Positions 7,072 to 13,514 of a stretch of 15,484 bases of DNA are shown here, piece by piece (positions within the stretch are counted from its first letter, which is position 1; each line of letters begins with the position of its first letter). Source of the stretch: Chloroflexota bacterium (GTDB lineage Bacteria; Chloroflexota; Anaerolineae; Anaerolineales; Villigracilaceae); assembly GCA_016191895.1 (NCBI GenBank), contig JACPVD010000018.1:1-15484 (forward strand), given 5' to 3'. The notes below the pieces were generated by a model, which was not told where the DNA came from, did no database searches, and saw nothing but the letters and a program-made list of their open reading frames with translations. The translations under genes were made by a program, and so were the position numbers.

Positions 7072-9000
7072 TTACGGAGCGGACATCCTGGTATCGATGG
7101 TGATGGTATGCACCGAGAACGAGCCGGGCCAGTCGGAGTCTTGCGGCGTGGTAACAATGCCCTTCACCCATGGTTGCACCAGATAGTGATTGGCCGTATT
7201 GTAACCAAAGGCGGATGGGATGTCATCCAACAGCAACTGTTGGGCCTGCGCATACAGGTCAGTGCGTTTGGCAGGATCGAGTTCCACATCGGCTTGATCG
7301 ATCAGGGCATCGAACTCGAGATTCTCGTAACCCTGACGGTTGGCAAAGGAGGTTGTGCTCTTCCAGTATACGCTCAACCAGTTTTGTTGATCTGGATAGT
7401 CGGCGCACCAACTCTGGCGGGCAAGGAGCGGGAATGTGGCAGGATCCTTCGTGATGGCAGTGAAGGTGGTGGTTTCGATTGGATCAAGGGCAATTTCCAC
7501 GCCAAGATGTTCCTTGTAATTTGCAACCAACCATTCGGAATGCAACCGGTTACGAGGGGTGTCGCCAAAGGTGAGTTTCAAGCCGAGGGCATTAAGAGCC
7601 TCAGGGCCGCCATAGGTGGATTCAGCCAAAGCGGCGCGCGCGGCTTCGGAATCGAAGCGAAGCGGCGATTCGGGATCGTATCCGGGGAATCCGGGAGGAA
7701 TCCATGTCCAGGTCGGGGTGCTTAATCCGCCATTCACATCGCGCGAATAACTTTCCGCATCAAATGCCAGGGCAAATGCTTCACGAACTTTTTTGTCCAG
7801 GAATGGAGAGTCGTACGTGGAGCCATCAGGGGCAGTGTACTTGGCGGCCAGGCCAAACTTAATCAGAATGGTGCAGGCGCCGGGGTAGAGCATGTGTTGG
7901 GCTGTAAGGTTGGGATCAGCCTCGATGGTCGGGAGGTCTTCTGCGGCAGATGCAACGATATCGAGTTCGCCGTTGCGATAGGCTTGGAAAGCGACTGCGC
8001 TGTCGGTGATGTAACGATATTCGAGATCGTAGGAGGGTTTGTCGCCCCAATAGTTGGCATTGGGGGTGAAGTAACCGCGCACGAAGGGCTCGCCAACGGT
8101 CCAGATGAAGGGACCGTTGCCAATCTGGAACACGGGACTGGTCCACCAGACCTTGCCGCCTTCCTCGATGCTTTCCTGCTTGGCCGGGAAGGCAACCCAG
8201 ATACCCATGATGGTATGGAAGTAGGGCGCGGGCTTGGCAAGGGTGAGGGTCAGGGTGTTGCAATCCGCATCGTCATAGGCGTTGCCGGTGTCGGCGTTCA
8301 CAGCACAATCACTGCCATCCGCGTGGGATGTTTTGACGCCAATGCTTTCTGCAATAGCCGCTATTTCTTCTTCAGTACAAACTGCCTGACCAAGAAGCGC
8401 TTCAGCCGCAGCCGTTGCTTCCGCAAGAGCAGTATCGGTGGGAGCGGCATCAGAGGCGGCCTTTGCTGTATCATAAGCCTCTTGAGCGGTTACAACTGAA
8501 TCACAGGTTGAAGCGACTCCAGAACGCCATTCGGACGCATTGAGGATTTCATCTGTAATGGAAGCATATTCGCCGCCAGTAGCGGGGTTGATGTTGCGCC
8601 TGATTGAATATGCAAAACGTTCGGCGTTCAGGAGGGAACCATCACTGTAGGTCAGGCCGTCGCGCAGGTGGAAGGTCAGCTGGGTCGCGTCGTCGTTGTA
8701 TTCCCACGACTCAGCCGCGCCGGGGACGGTTTCCAGCTTCTCATTGAACTTGGTCAAGCCTTCGTAGAACAGTTTGAGGTGGGCGATTTCGTTAACGAAA
8801 GAGGACACCTGCGGGTCGATGATGTCGGGATAGGTGCCGAGGTTGATGCGAAGGACGTTTGCGCGCACCTCACCGGGTTCAGGCGCGGCAGTGGCCTCAG
8901 GAGCCTGAGTGGGCTCGGGAGCGCCGCCACCGCCGCCGCAGGCGGCAAGAGCCATGCTGGCGATTACGAGCAGGCTCAGGATAGCAAAAAGTTTACGCAT
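7072..9000 (-). CDS. Family-5 extracellular solute-binding lipoprotein (OppA-like), first gene of the left importer operon
   Basis: Predicted lipid-anchored receptor, 642 aa. Signal peptide MRKLFAILSLLVIASMALAA is followed by Cys21 in a canonical LAAC lipobox, a Gly run and a Pro/Glu/Ala/Thr linker to about residue 43. The fold opens with LRINLGTYPDIIDPQVSS and has the signature-like LRDGLTYSDGSLLNAERFAY at about 112-131. NGPFIWTVGEPFVRGYFTPN is at about 295-314, and the OppA-type WCADYPDQQNW is at about 531-541. Residues about 160-250 are an insert: an Ala-rich helix bounded by Cys166 and Cys208, then Cys232 and Cys247. The start at ATG 9000 is firm (AGGAG 8 nt upstream plus signal peptide). 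It is separated from the OppB-like gene only by the 7016-7055 hairpin, so it should be its dedicated receptor. The likely ligand is a peptide; other small solutes are used by this family. Confidence 0.95.
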   Translation of the reverse strand: MRKLFAILSLLVIASMALAACGGGGGAPEPTQAPEATAAPEPGEVRANVLRINLGTYPDIIDPQVSSFVNEIAHLKLFYEGLTKFNEKLETVPGAAESWEYNDDATQLTFHLRDGLTYSDGSLLNAERFAYSIRRNINPATGGEYASITDEILNASEWRSGVASTCDSVVTAQEAYDTAKAASDAAPTDTALAEATAAAEALLGQAVCTEEEIAAIAESIGVKTSHADGSDCAVNADTGNAYDDADCNTLTLTLAKPAPYFHTIMGIWVAFPAKQESIEEGGKVWWTSPVFQIGNGPFIWTVGEPFVRGYFTPNANYWGDKPSYDLEYRYITDSAVAFQAYRNGELDIVASAAEDLPTIEADPNLTAQHMLYPGACTILIKFGLAAKYTAPDGSTYDSPFLDKKVREAFALAFDAESYSRDVNGGLSTPTWTWIPPGFPGYDPESPLRFDSEAARAALAESTYGGPEALNALGLKLTFGDTPRNRLHSEWLVANYKEHLGVEIALDPIETTTFTAITKDPATFPLLARQSWCADYPDQQNWLSVYWKSTTSFANRQGYENLEFDALIDQADVELDPAKRTDLYAQAQQLLLDDIPSAFGYNTANHYLVQPWVKGIVTTPQDSDWPGSFSVHTITIDTRMSAP

Positions 9001-9078
9001 GTTTCTTTCTCCTCATAAAAATTGAATGGTTATTTACAGACTGGCATTGACAGCAAGGTTATTGCGCTGTATCCGACA

Positions 9079-9090
9079 ATCACCTCCTTT
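9079..9090 (-). promoter_or_regulatory. Isolated perfect Shine-Dalgarno core in the leader
   Basis: The minus strand reads AAAGGAGGTGAT, a full complement to the 3' end of 16S rRNA, about 80 nt before the SBP start. No plausible ORF starts at proper spacing; a TTG 3 nt after GGAGG would give only six codons (ending at a TAA). It could be a ribosome standby site, a leader-peptide remnant, or chance. Confidence 0.3.
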
Positions 9091-9129
9091 CAAGACAGAA
9101 ACGATTTCGGAAAAGATTTAAAAAGAGTA

Positions 9130-9145
9130 TCAGTGGCTCCACTGA
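9130..9145. promoter_or_regulatory. Perfect 16-nt palindrome, possible operator
   Basis: TCAGTGG-CT-CCACTGA is fully self-complementary apart from the central CT and is followed by AAAAAA. It sits about 130 nt upstream of the SBP operon start and fits the size of a dimeric-regulator site. No regulator gene is in the window. Confidence 0.35.
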
Positions 9146-9157
9146 AAAAACCTTTTC

Positions 9158-9270
9158 ACCGCGAAGAATACGAAGAAACTCTTTAAGGTTTTAAAGAATC
9201 CAGCAGCGAATTATTAAGAAAAACTTCGCGATTTAATTTTTTTTCTTCGCGACCTTCGTTTCTTCGCGGT
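9158..9270. repeat. Inverted CCGCGAAGAA repeats
   Basis: ACCGCGAAGAATACGAAG at 9158-9175 is matched, inverted, by CTTCGTTTCTTCGCGGT at 9254-9270 with one single-base indel. Two further CTTCGCG copies lie between them (9224-9230, 9245-9251). The stretch is low in complexity and looks like an interspersed repeat or a large imperfect hairpin rather than coding DNA. Confidence 0.55.
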
Positions 9271-9297
9271 AACGAGTCCTTTTTGCAGTAGACTCAT
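9214..9297 (-). CDS. Possible small ORF, 27 aa, basic C-terminus (doubtful)
   Basis: ATG 9297 has AAGGA 6 nt upstream and encodes MSLLQKGLVTAKK followed by a very Arg/Lys-rich tail. The basic tail is translated from the CCGCGAAGAA repeat, which argues for a chance frame. A longer version could start at ATG 9336, almost exactly at the expected transcription start of the 9346 promoter. No family is recognised. Confidence 0.15.
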   Translation of the reverse strand: MSLLQKGLVTAKKRRSRRKKIKSRSFS

Positions 9298-9345
9298 CAG
9301 TATTCCTTCCATGATGCAATCCCATTTTCCAAGCATCGTCTCCAA

Positions 9346-9351
9346 ATTATA
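9346..9351 (-). promoter_or_regulatory. Candidate -10 box (TATAAT) upstream of the SBP operon
   Basis: The minus strand reads GGCAACTTACCTGTATAAT, related to the conserved motifs at 4841 and 10373 (shared pattern TGTATAAT preceded by GGC-rich sequence). If used, the transcript would carry a leader of about 340 nt before the SBP start at 9000. No clear -35 is seen. Confidence 0.4.
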
Positions 9352-9380
9352 CAGGTAAGTTGCCTGTTTGAAGTTGCAAA

Positions 9381-10241
9381 TTATTCCGCCGCGGCGGTTT
9401 TGCAAAAGGAAAGCTGGTTATAAATAACATGGCAGTTTATCCATTGACCGCCAAACTTCACCAGCACTTGCAGATCGCCAAGGGTCTCATCATAATCGCC
9501 TATGAATAAACGCCTGCCTTCCTGGACATATTCTTCCACGGCGCCCAGCGCCCGCGCATGCATCGCGCGTGAAAGAGCCGGGTCCAGATTTTCATTATCC
9601 CGATTATCGAGAACAAACTGGATGGTATCGTCAAGGGTTGAAATGGCGGTTCGAAAACGGACGTTAATCAGATCGTCTAAAATCATTCCACTGACGCTCA
9701 TAACAACAACGCCGAAAAAGAAGGGGGAGATCCGGCCGAAAATGGATGTTGAAAACGCCGCCGTTTCCGTAACGGGCAATTGCGCAACGCCGACAATCAA
9801 CATAAACGGAAGAATCCATGCCAGTGAAACGCCAAAACGCGCTCCGAATCCGACGCTTACTTCGCGCTTCATCAGCGCGCCCAACTGTGGATCGAGCTTC
9901 GAAGCAATGAATGGATTGATCTGCAGGGGCAAAGCAACCACAAGCCACGCAAAAAGCAACGAGGAGCCAAGCCAGAAAAGAACGCCGAACAGGCTGTTTT
10001 GGGACCACGCAGTCAGCCAGCCGGCTATTCCGCTGAAAATCAAGCAGCAGATTGCGCCTGTTATGAGAATCGTCCATGGGAAGTATGCATGCGATTTATG
10101 CAACAAATAACCGTCCCAACCCCAGGCAGAAATCGCAAAGGCAAGCCCCGTTATCATACCGTAAAACATCCCGAATTTTCGTTTTAATAGAACGATTTCG
10201 GGGCGGACGATCAAACTACCCGGTTTATTTAGTGGTTTCAT
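9381..10241 (-). CDS. Uncharacterised multi-pass membrane protein
   Basis: A 286-aa protein I do not recognise. A short N-terminal cytoplasmic stretch with basic residues (VLLKRKFG) precedes about five hydrophobic segments: roughly residues 24-42, 55-79, 83-105, 134-154 and 168-186. The remaining 100 residues are soluble and mixed in charge (IQFVLDNRDNENLDPALSRA and on), ending FCKTAAAE. No enzyme motif, nucleotide-binding loop or transporter signature is visible. ATG 10241 is chosen. A TTG at 10247 is in frame, but neither has a clear SD. It follows the cytochrome c gene in the same direction and has a candidate promoter at 10373. A role linked to the cytochrome, or to membrane sensing or regulation, is only a guess from position. 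Confidence 0.8.
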   Translation of the reverse strand: MKPLNKPGSLIVRPEIVLLKRKFGMFYGMITGLAFAISAWGWDGYLLHKSHAYFPWTILITGAICCLIFSGIAGWLTAWSQNSLFGVLFWLGSSLLFAWLVVALPLQINPFIASKLDPQLGALMKREVSVGFGARFGVSLAWILPFMLIVGVAQLPVTETAAFSTSIFGRISPFFFGVVVMSVSGMILDDLINVRFRTAISTLDDTIQFVLDNRDNENLDPALSRAMHARALGAVEEYVQEGRRLFIGDYDETLGDLQVLVKFGGQWINCHVIYNQLSFCKTAAAE

Positions 10242-10372
10242 TGGCAAGGTTTATTCATGAGGAAGGCGCATATGATTATCAACGGTTCACGAAACCGCCG
10301 TATAGACCGCGTTCTCCATCGTAACCCTGGCGTTGGGAAACGTTCATTATGACGCGCCTCCGTCAAGCGTCG

Positions 10373-10378
10373 ATTATA
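10373..10378 (-). promoter_or_regulatory. Candidate -10 box (TATAAT) for the membrane-protein gene
   Basis: The minus strand reads CTATGGGCGATTTGCCTG then TATAAT. A TTTACT at 10395-10400 lies 16 nt upstream as a partial -35. A perfect TTGACA at 10406-10411 is 27 nt away, too far for a standard promoter. The region 10373-10397 matches 4841-4865 at about 22 of 25 positions. The predicted leader to ATG 10241 is about 125 nt. Confidence 0.5.
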
Positions 10379-10412
10379 CAGGCAAATCGCCCATAGTAAA
10401 CAGGCTGTCAAA

Positions 10413-11087
10413 CTACTTTTTTTCAAGCCTTCCGGCAAGAATGAAAAGGAGTATCAGAATACCAAAGCCGGCGAGGAGAAAGTAGGGAGAAACCATCGCC
10501 GGCGCGTCAGTGGGTGGGGAAGGTTGAGGCGCAGGAGTCGCCCGGGGCGGGCCGACCAGTATGCGTTCCGCAGTGGATGCGGTTAATTCATCCTGAGCGC
10601 CCCATAAATTATTTTCGCGCAGTAAAAATGCGGTCACCTGCCAGGATTCCTCTTCGGTCATACTGCCGGGCTTCCAGTAAGGCATGGCGGCGCGGATGTA
10701 AGACTGCAAAGAAGCGGCGTTGGGAAAATTTTGCAGAGTTCCCGCGCCGATAACGGGTGGAATATATCTTGGAATGGTAAACCCGCTCTCGTATGGATTT
10801 TTGCCGTGACAGCCGGACGCCCAGCAATTGTGATCTTCTTCGGGGTAGGTTTGGATGAAGTCTTCGGTCAACCCTTGTCCGCGATCTCCATGGCAGGGCA
10901 GGCATGCCAGCCAGTAGACCTGGGCGCCTTTATCCGCTTGAGTTGGCTTCGCGGGCAGGGTGGGCTGGGCGAGGCGATCCGGTGTGGGCGTGGCTGCCTG
11001 CGCGAACGCTCCGTTCATATCGAAGAATAGCCCTGCGCAAAGCAGGGCTATTCCAATTGCAACGAAGAGAAATCGAAAGGGTATCAT
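10413..11087 (-). CDS. Secreted, membrane-anchored c-type cytochrome
   Basis: A 224-aa electron-transfer protein displayed outside the cytoplasmic membrane. A signal segment (FLFVAIGIALLCAGLFF) ends near AFAQA at about residue 31 and is followed by a Pro/Thr linker. The heme c attachment motif is CLPCH at 62-66, in the context GAQVYWLACLPCHGDRGQGL. A second Cys pair reads CWASGCHG at 88-95 (CX4CH spacing). It could bind a second heme, form a disulfide or be structural. Met135 or Met143 (AAMPYWKPGSM) are candidate distal ligands. A Pro-rich stalk leads to a C-terminal membrane helix (about 200-219) ending RLEKK. ATG 11087 is the only start that keeps the signal peptide. It lacks a good SD and abuts the end of dispersed element copy 3. 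The redox partner is unknown. Confidence 0.9.
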   Translation of the reverse strand: MIPFRFLFVAIGIALLCAGLFFDMNGAFAQAATPTPDRLAQPTLPAKPTQADKGAQVYWLACLPCHGDRGQGLTEDFIQTYPEEDHNCWASGCHGKNPYESGFTIPRYIPPVIGAGTLQNFPNAASLQSYIRAAMPYWKPGSMTEEESWQVTAFLLRENNLWGAQDELTASTAERILVGPPRATPAPQPSPPTDAPAMVSPYFLLAGFGILILLFILAGRLEKK

Positions 11088-11190
11088 CTCAATAAATTGG
11101 GGTGCGGGGTGTGTTGAGCGCGCGAAGCGCGCTCAACACACCCCGCGTTCCCCCTTCTTTTTGAAATGCTACAAAAGCTACTCGAAAAGG
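11088..11190 (-). repeat. Dispersed palindromic element, copy 3 (inverted)
   Basis: Same element as at 501 and 4885 but in the opposite orientation: the CAATAAATTG end is at left and CCCCCTTCTTTTTGAAA is at right. The perfect hairpin has arms 11104-11123 (GCGGGGTGTGTTGAGCGCGC) and 11127-11146 around GAA. Relative to copy 1, arm positions 2 and 10 differ and are compensated. It fills the gap between the OppC-like stop (11210) and the cytochrome start (11087). The poly-T side faces against transcription here, so it is not simply a terminator. Confidence 0.85.
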
Positions 11191-11209
11191 ATATGGCTGA
11201 GGCACAAGT

Positions 11210-12250
11210 TTAGATCTTGCCGCGCATGCGCGGGTCGAGCACATCGCGCAGGGCGTCGCCCAGCAGGTTCCAGCCCATGACAAAAAGCACGAGGGTGATG
11301 CCCGGCCAGGCGATGATGTACCAATAGGTATTGAGGCTGCTGATCCAGTTGCGGGCAAAGGCAAGCACCTGCCCCCAGTCTGCATACCCCACGTCCACGC
11401 CAATACCGAGAAAAGACAATGCCGCAAACGATAATGTAACTGTGCCGATATCAAGCGAAGCCAACACCATCGTGGAAAAAATGGCATTGGGAAGGATGTG
11501 ACGGAAAAGAATGCGGCTGTCTTTGGCTCCAATCACACGGGCGGCCAGCACATAGTCGCGTTCCTTGATCGAGAGAATGTCGCCGCGAATAACGCGCGCG
11601 TATCCAAGCCAGCCGAACGCAATAAGCGAGATCATGACCGGCAGGATACTGCGTCCAATCACAGGGGTAAGCACAGCGGCCAGAATCAGCGTGGCCATCA
11701 GGCCGGGCAGGATAAACAGCACGTCCACAATACGCATCAGGATATTATCCACGATGCCGCCATAATAGGCTGAAACCGAACCCACTACAATGCCAATCAG
11801 CAATGTAGACAAAACCACCGCCAAACCGGTCTTAAAGGCCGTACGTGTGCCCCAGATCACGCCATAATAGATATCGTACTGCCCCTGCGCAGTGCCAAAA
11901 AGATGCACCCATTCATCCTTGCCGGTCACCGCTTTGTACCAAAAAGGGATTTCCGGAACGTTCTTGGTCCACTCGGAACCCATCTCACGTGGTTGCGACT
12001 TAAAACCGTCACGGGGTATTTTATAAGGATCGTCGGGCGTAACAGGAGGCGCCAAAATCGGAGCCGCAAGCGCAACAAATATAAAAAAGAGAATCAGCAG
12101 GAGTCCCGCAATCGATACTGGCGTCTTGAACAGCCCCTGCAAAATCCGGTAGTTTTCCGGGCCGAGGAATTGTTCAAAACGGGTGATCTCGCGCATGGCG
12201 ACATCCGCGCCAAGCAATTCATTATCGCCGGATGGTTTTATTTGGGTCAT
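11210..12250 (-). CDS. ABC transporter permease, OppC/DppC type
   Basis: Channel subunit of the right-hand importer, 346 aa. It has an extended cytoplasmic N-terminus (about 42 residues), a first helix SIAGLLLILFFIFVALAAPI (about 46-65), and a long external loop. The usual GTDxxGRD entry motif is altered to HLFGTAQGQYDIYYGVIWGT at about 116-135. The EAA loop reads LAARVIGAKDSRILFRHILP at about 235-254. The C-terminus LLGDALRDVLDPRMRGK is typical of OppC. ATG 12250 is preferred because AGGAG lies 7 nt upstream; extension to 12325 would run through the preceding permease gene. Only 10 nt separate it from the OppB-like stop, so they form one transcript. No ATPase gene follows; the next item is dispersed element copy 3. 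Confidence 0.95.
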   Translation of the reverse strand: MTQIKPSGDNELLGADVAMREITRFEQFLGPENYRILQGLFKTPVSIAGLLLILFFIFVALAAPILAPPVTPDDPYKIPRDGFKSQPREMGSEWTKNVPEIPFWYKAVTGKDEWVHLFGTAQGQYDIYYGVIWGTRTAFKTGLAVVLSTLLIGIVVGSVSAYYGGIVDNILMRIVDVLFILPGLMATLILAAVLTPVIGRSILPVMISLIAFGWLGYARVIRGDILSIKERDYVLAARVIGAKDSRILFRHILPNAIFSTMVLASLDIGTVTLSFAALSFLGIGVDVGYADWGQVLAFARNWISSLNTYWYIIAWPGITLVLFVMGWNLLGDALRDVLDPRMRGKI

Positions 12251-12260
12251 GAGGAATCTC

Positions 12261-13325
12261 CTATGAAAGACGGACGCGGGGGTCCACCACTGCATAAAGA
12301 ATGTCAACCACAAGATTGGCGACAATGAGGATCAATCCGTTGAAAAGGGCGAAGCCAAGCACGGTGATCACGTCCAACTGTGCCGAGGCGGCGGCGGCAG
12401 CCGAACCGATGCCGGGATAGTCAAAAACCGTCTCGGTGATGATCACGCCTCCCATCAAGCCCACCACGGTAAAGCCGGCCAGCGTCACCAAGGGAAGCAT
12501 GGCATTCGGCTTGGCGTGTTTGTTGATGACATCCCGTTCCACCAGGCCTTTGGCGCGCGCAGTTGTAACATATTCCTGGCGCAGCGTTTCCAGCATGGAA
12601 CCGCGCGTGACGCGCAGAAAAGTGGCCCAACTAATATAGGAAAGGGTCAGGATGGGGAGAAACATATGCCTCAGGGCATCCAGGAAAATATCGATGCGGC
12701 CATTCAACAGGGCATCAAACGTTAGAAGAGTTGTGTAATGGCGGAACTGGTCGGAATTGACAACTTGATTAAATTCGTCCGTGAGGCGGCCCGGTGGGAA
12801 CCACTGCAGGTTGGCGTAAAAAATCATCAGCATCAACAAACCAAATACAAAGGACGGAAAGGATGTGCCAACGATGCTAAAGACGCGCGCGGCCTGATCG
12901 ATCAACCCGTTGTGATGCACCGCCGCCTGCACGCCCAGCCAGATGCCGACAAGGATGACCGGTGTCACTGCCCAAATTGTTAAATCAAGGGTATTTGGAA
13001 AACGGCGCGCAATCAACTGCGCTACCGGCTGGGAACCGGTCTTCGACCAGCCAAAATTCCCAAAGAGAATACCGCCTTCCCGCTCCCCGGTAACTGAGTC
13101 CAACGTGCCAATCAGCCAGTTTTTATATTGAATATAAATTGGGCAATCAAGGCAATACTTCTTGATGAAAGCGTCCACCTGCGCGTCCGATTTTGGGTCG
13201 CCGCGAATGTACAATGCCACGCGTTCATCCGGCTCCAGAAATTGCAACATCCCAAAAATCAGAACCGTTACGCCGAAAAGCAGGACTGGCACAAGCAAAA
13301 GGCGACGAATAATGTACGTAGTCAT
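12261..13325 (-). CDS. ABC transporter permease, OppB/DppB type
   Basis: Channel subunit, 354 aa. The N-terminus is YIIRRLLLVPVLLFGVTVLI. GNFGWS (about 89-94) matches the family's GDLG-like loop. The EAA loop is VTTARAKGLVERDVINKHAK at about 253-272, followed by PNAMLPLVT. The C-terminus ILYAVVDPRVRLS is standard. An unusual short CLDCP motif with two Cys occurs at about 58-62 in the first external loop. ATG 13325 has GAGG 6 nt upstream; the longer TTG alternative overlaps this ribosome site. It is the partner of the OppC-like gene 10 nt downstream and is preceded by the SBP gene across a 189-nt spacer rich in hairpins. Confidence 0.96.
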   Translation of the reverse strand: MTTYIIRRLLLVPVLLFGVTVLIFGMLQFLEPDERVALYIRGDPKSDAQVDAFIKKYCLDCPIYIQYKNWLIGTLDSVTGEREGGILFGNFGWSKTGSQPVAQLIARRFPNTLDLTIWAVTPVILVGIWLGVQAAVHHNGLIDQAARVFSIVGTSFPSFVFGLLMLMIFYANLQWFPPGRLTDEFNQVVNSDQFRHYTTLLTFDALLNGRIDIFLDALRHMFLPILTLSYISWATFLRVTRGSMLETLRQEYVTTARAKGLVERDVINKHAKPNAMLPLVTLAGFTVVGLMGGVIITETVFDYPGIGSAAAAASAQLDVITVLGFALFNGLILIVANLVVDILYAVVDPRVRLS

Positions 13326-13350
13326 GAGATACCTCAAAATGGTGGTTTCT

Positions 13351-13405
13351 ATTTGTCATCGGCAATGGGCCGCAGGCGGCCTTCGGCGCATTGCGCATGA
13401 CAAAT
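13351..13405. repeat. 55-nt imperfect palindrome upstream of the permease
   Basis: Outer arms ATTTGTCAT (13351-13359) and ATGACAAAT (13397-13405) pair perfectly, followed after a 2x2 mismatch by GCAATG/CATTGC. The centre contains GGCCGC-AG-GCGGCC. It looks like a small interspersed palindromic repeat; it could also stabilise the SBP mRNA. No second copy is in the window. Confidence 0.6.
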
Positions 13406-13456
13406 TTGTAAGATGGCTGATACATCCCTCATTTTACGACTTTCGAATTTTGAAAG

Positions 13457-13486
13457 TTCCGGGAGCCTGTTGCCAGACTCCCGGAA
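13457..13486 (-). terminator. Stem-loop after the right-hand SBP gene
   Basis: A perfect 9-bp stem TTCCGGGAG/CTCCCGGAA with a 12-nt loop lies 28 nt after the SBP stop. A second small stem (ACTTTC/GAAAGT, 13443-13457) follows on the minus strand. There is no strong T-run, so partial termination or 3'-end protection between SBP and permease is more likely than full stop, matching the arrangement at 7016-7055. Confidence 0.5.
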
Positions 13487-13514
13487 TTTCCAGTTAGCGA
13501 AAGGCAACTCGCAA

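Larger units (their letters stand above)
9001..9380 (-). promoter_or_regulatory. Long leader/intergenic region before the SBP operon
   Basis: About 380 nt without a convincing protein gene, noticeably A/T-rich compared with its neighbours. From the upstream side it holds a candidate -10 box (9346-9351), a possible 27-codon small frame, CCGCGAAGAA inverted repeats (9158-9270), a perfect 16-nt palindrome (9130-9145), and an isolated perfect SD core (9079-9090). Together these suggest a regulated leader, but no known riboswitch class is recognisable by eye. Confidence 0.4.

Noticed and set aside
7894..8499. 201-codon plus-strand frame
   Set aside because: Antisense to the OppA-like receptor, no recognisable motif, no ribosome site tied to a unit.
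9078..9091. Match to the 3' end of 16S rRNA on the plus strand
   Set aside because: Only about 13 nt match and no rRNA similarity continues upstream; it is simply the complement of a perfect Shine-Dalgarno core.
9502..10110. 202-codon plus-strand frame
   Set aside because: Antisense to the membrane-protein gene, whose frame gives clear hydrophobic helices; the plus frame is Arg/Ser/Pro-rich without a domain.
10238..10438. 66-codon minus-strand frame between cytochrome and membrane protein
   Set aside because: It overlaps both genes' ends, lacks an SD, and its resemblance to the frame near 4850 comes only from the shared promoter motif.
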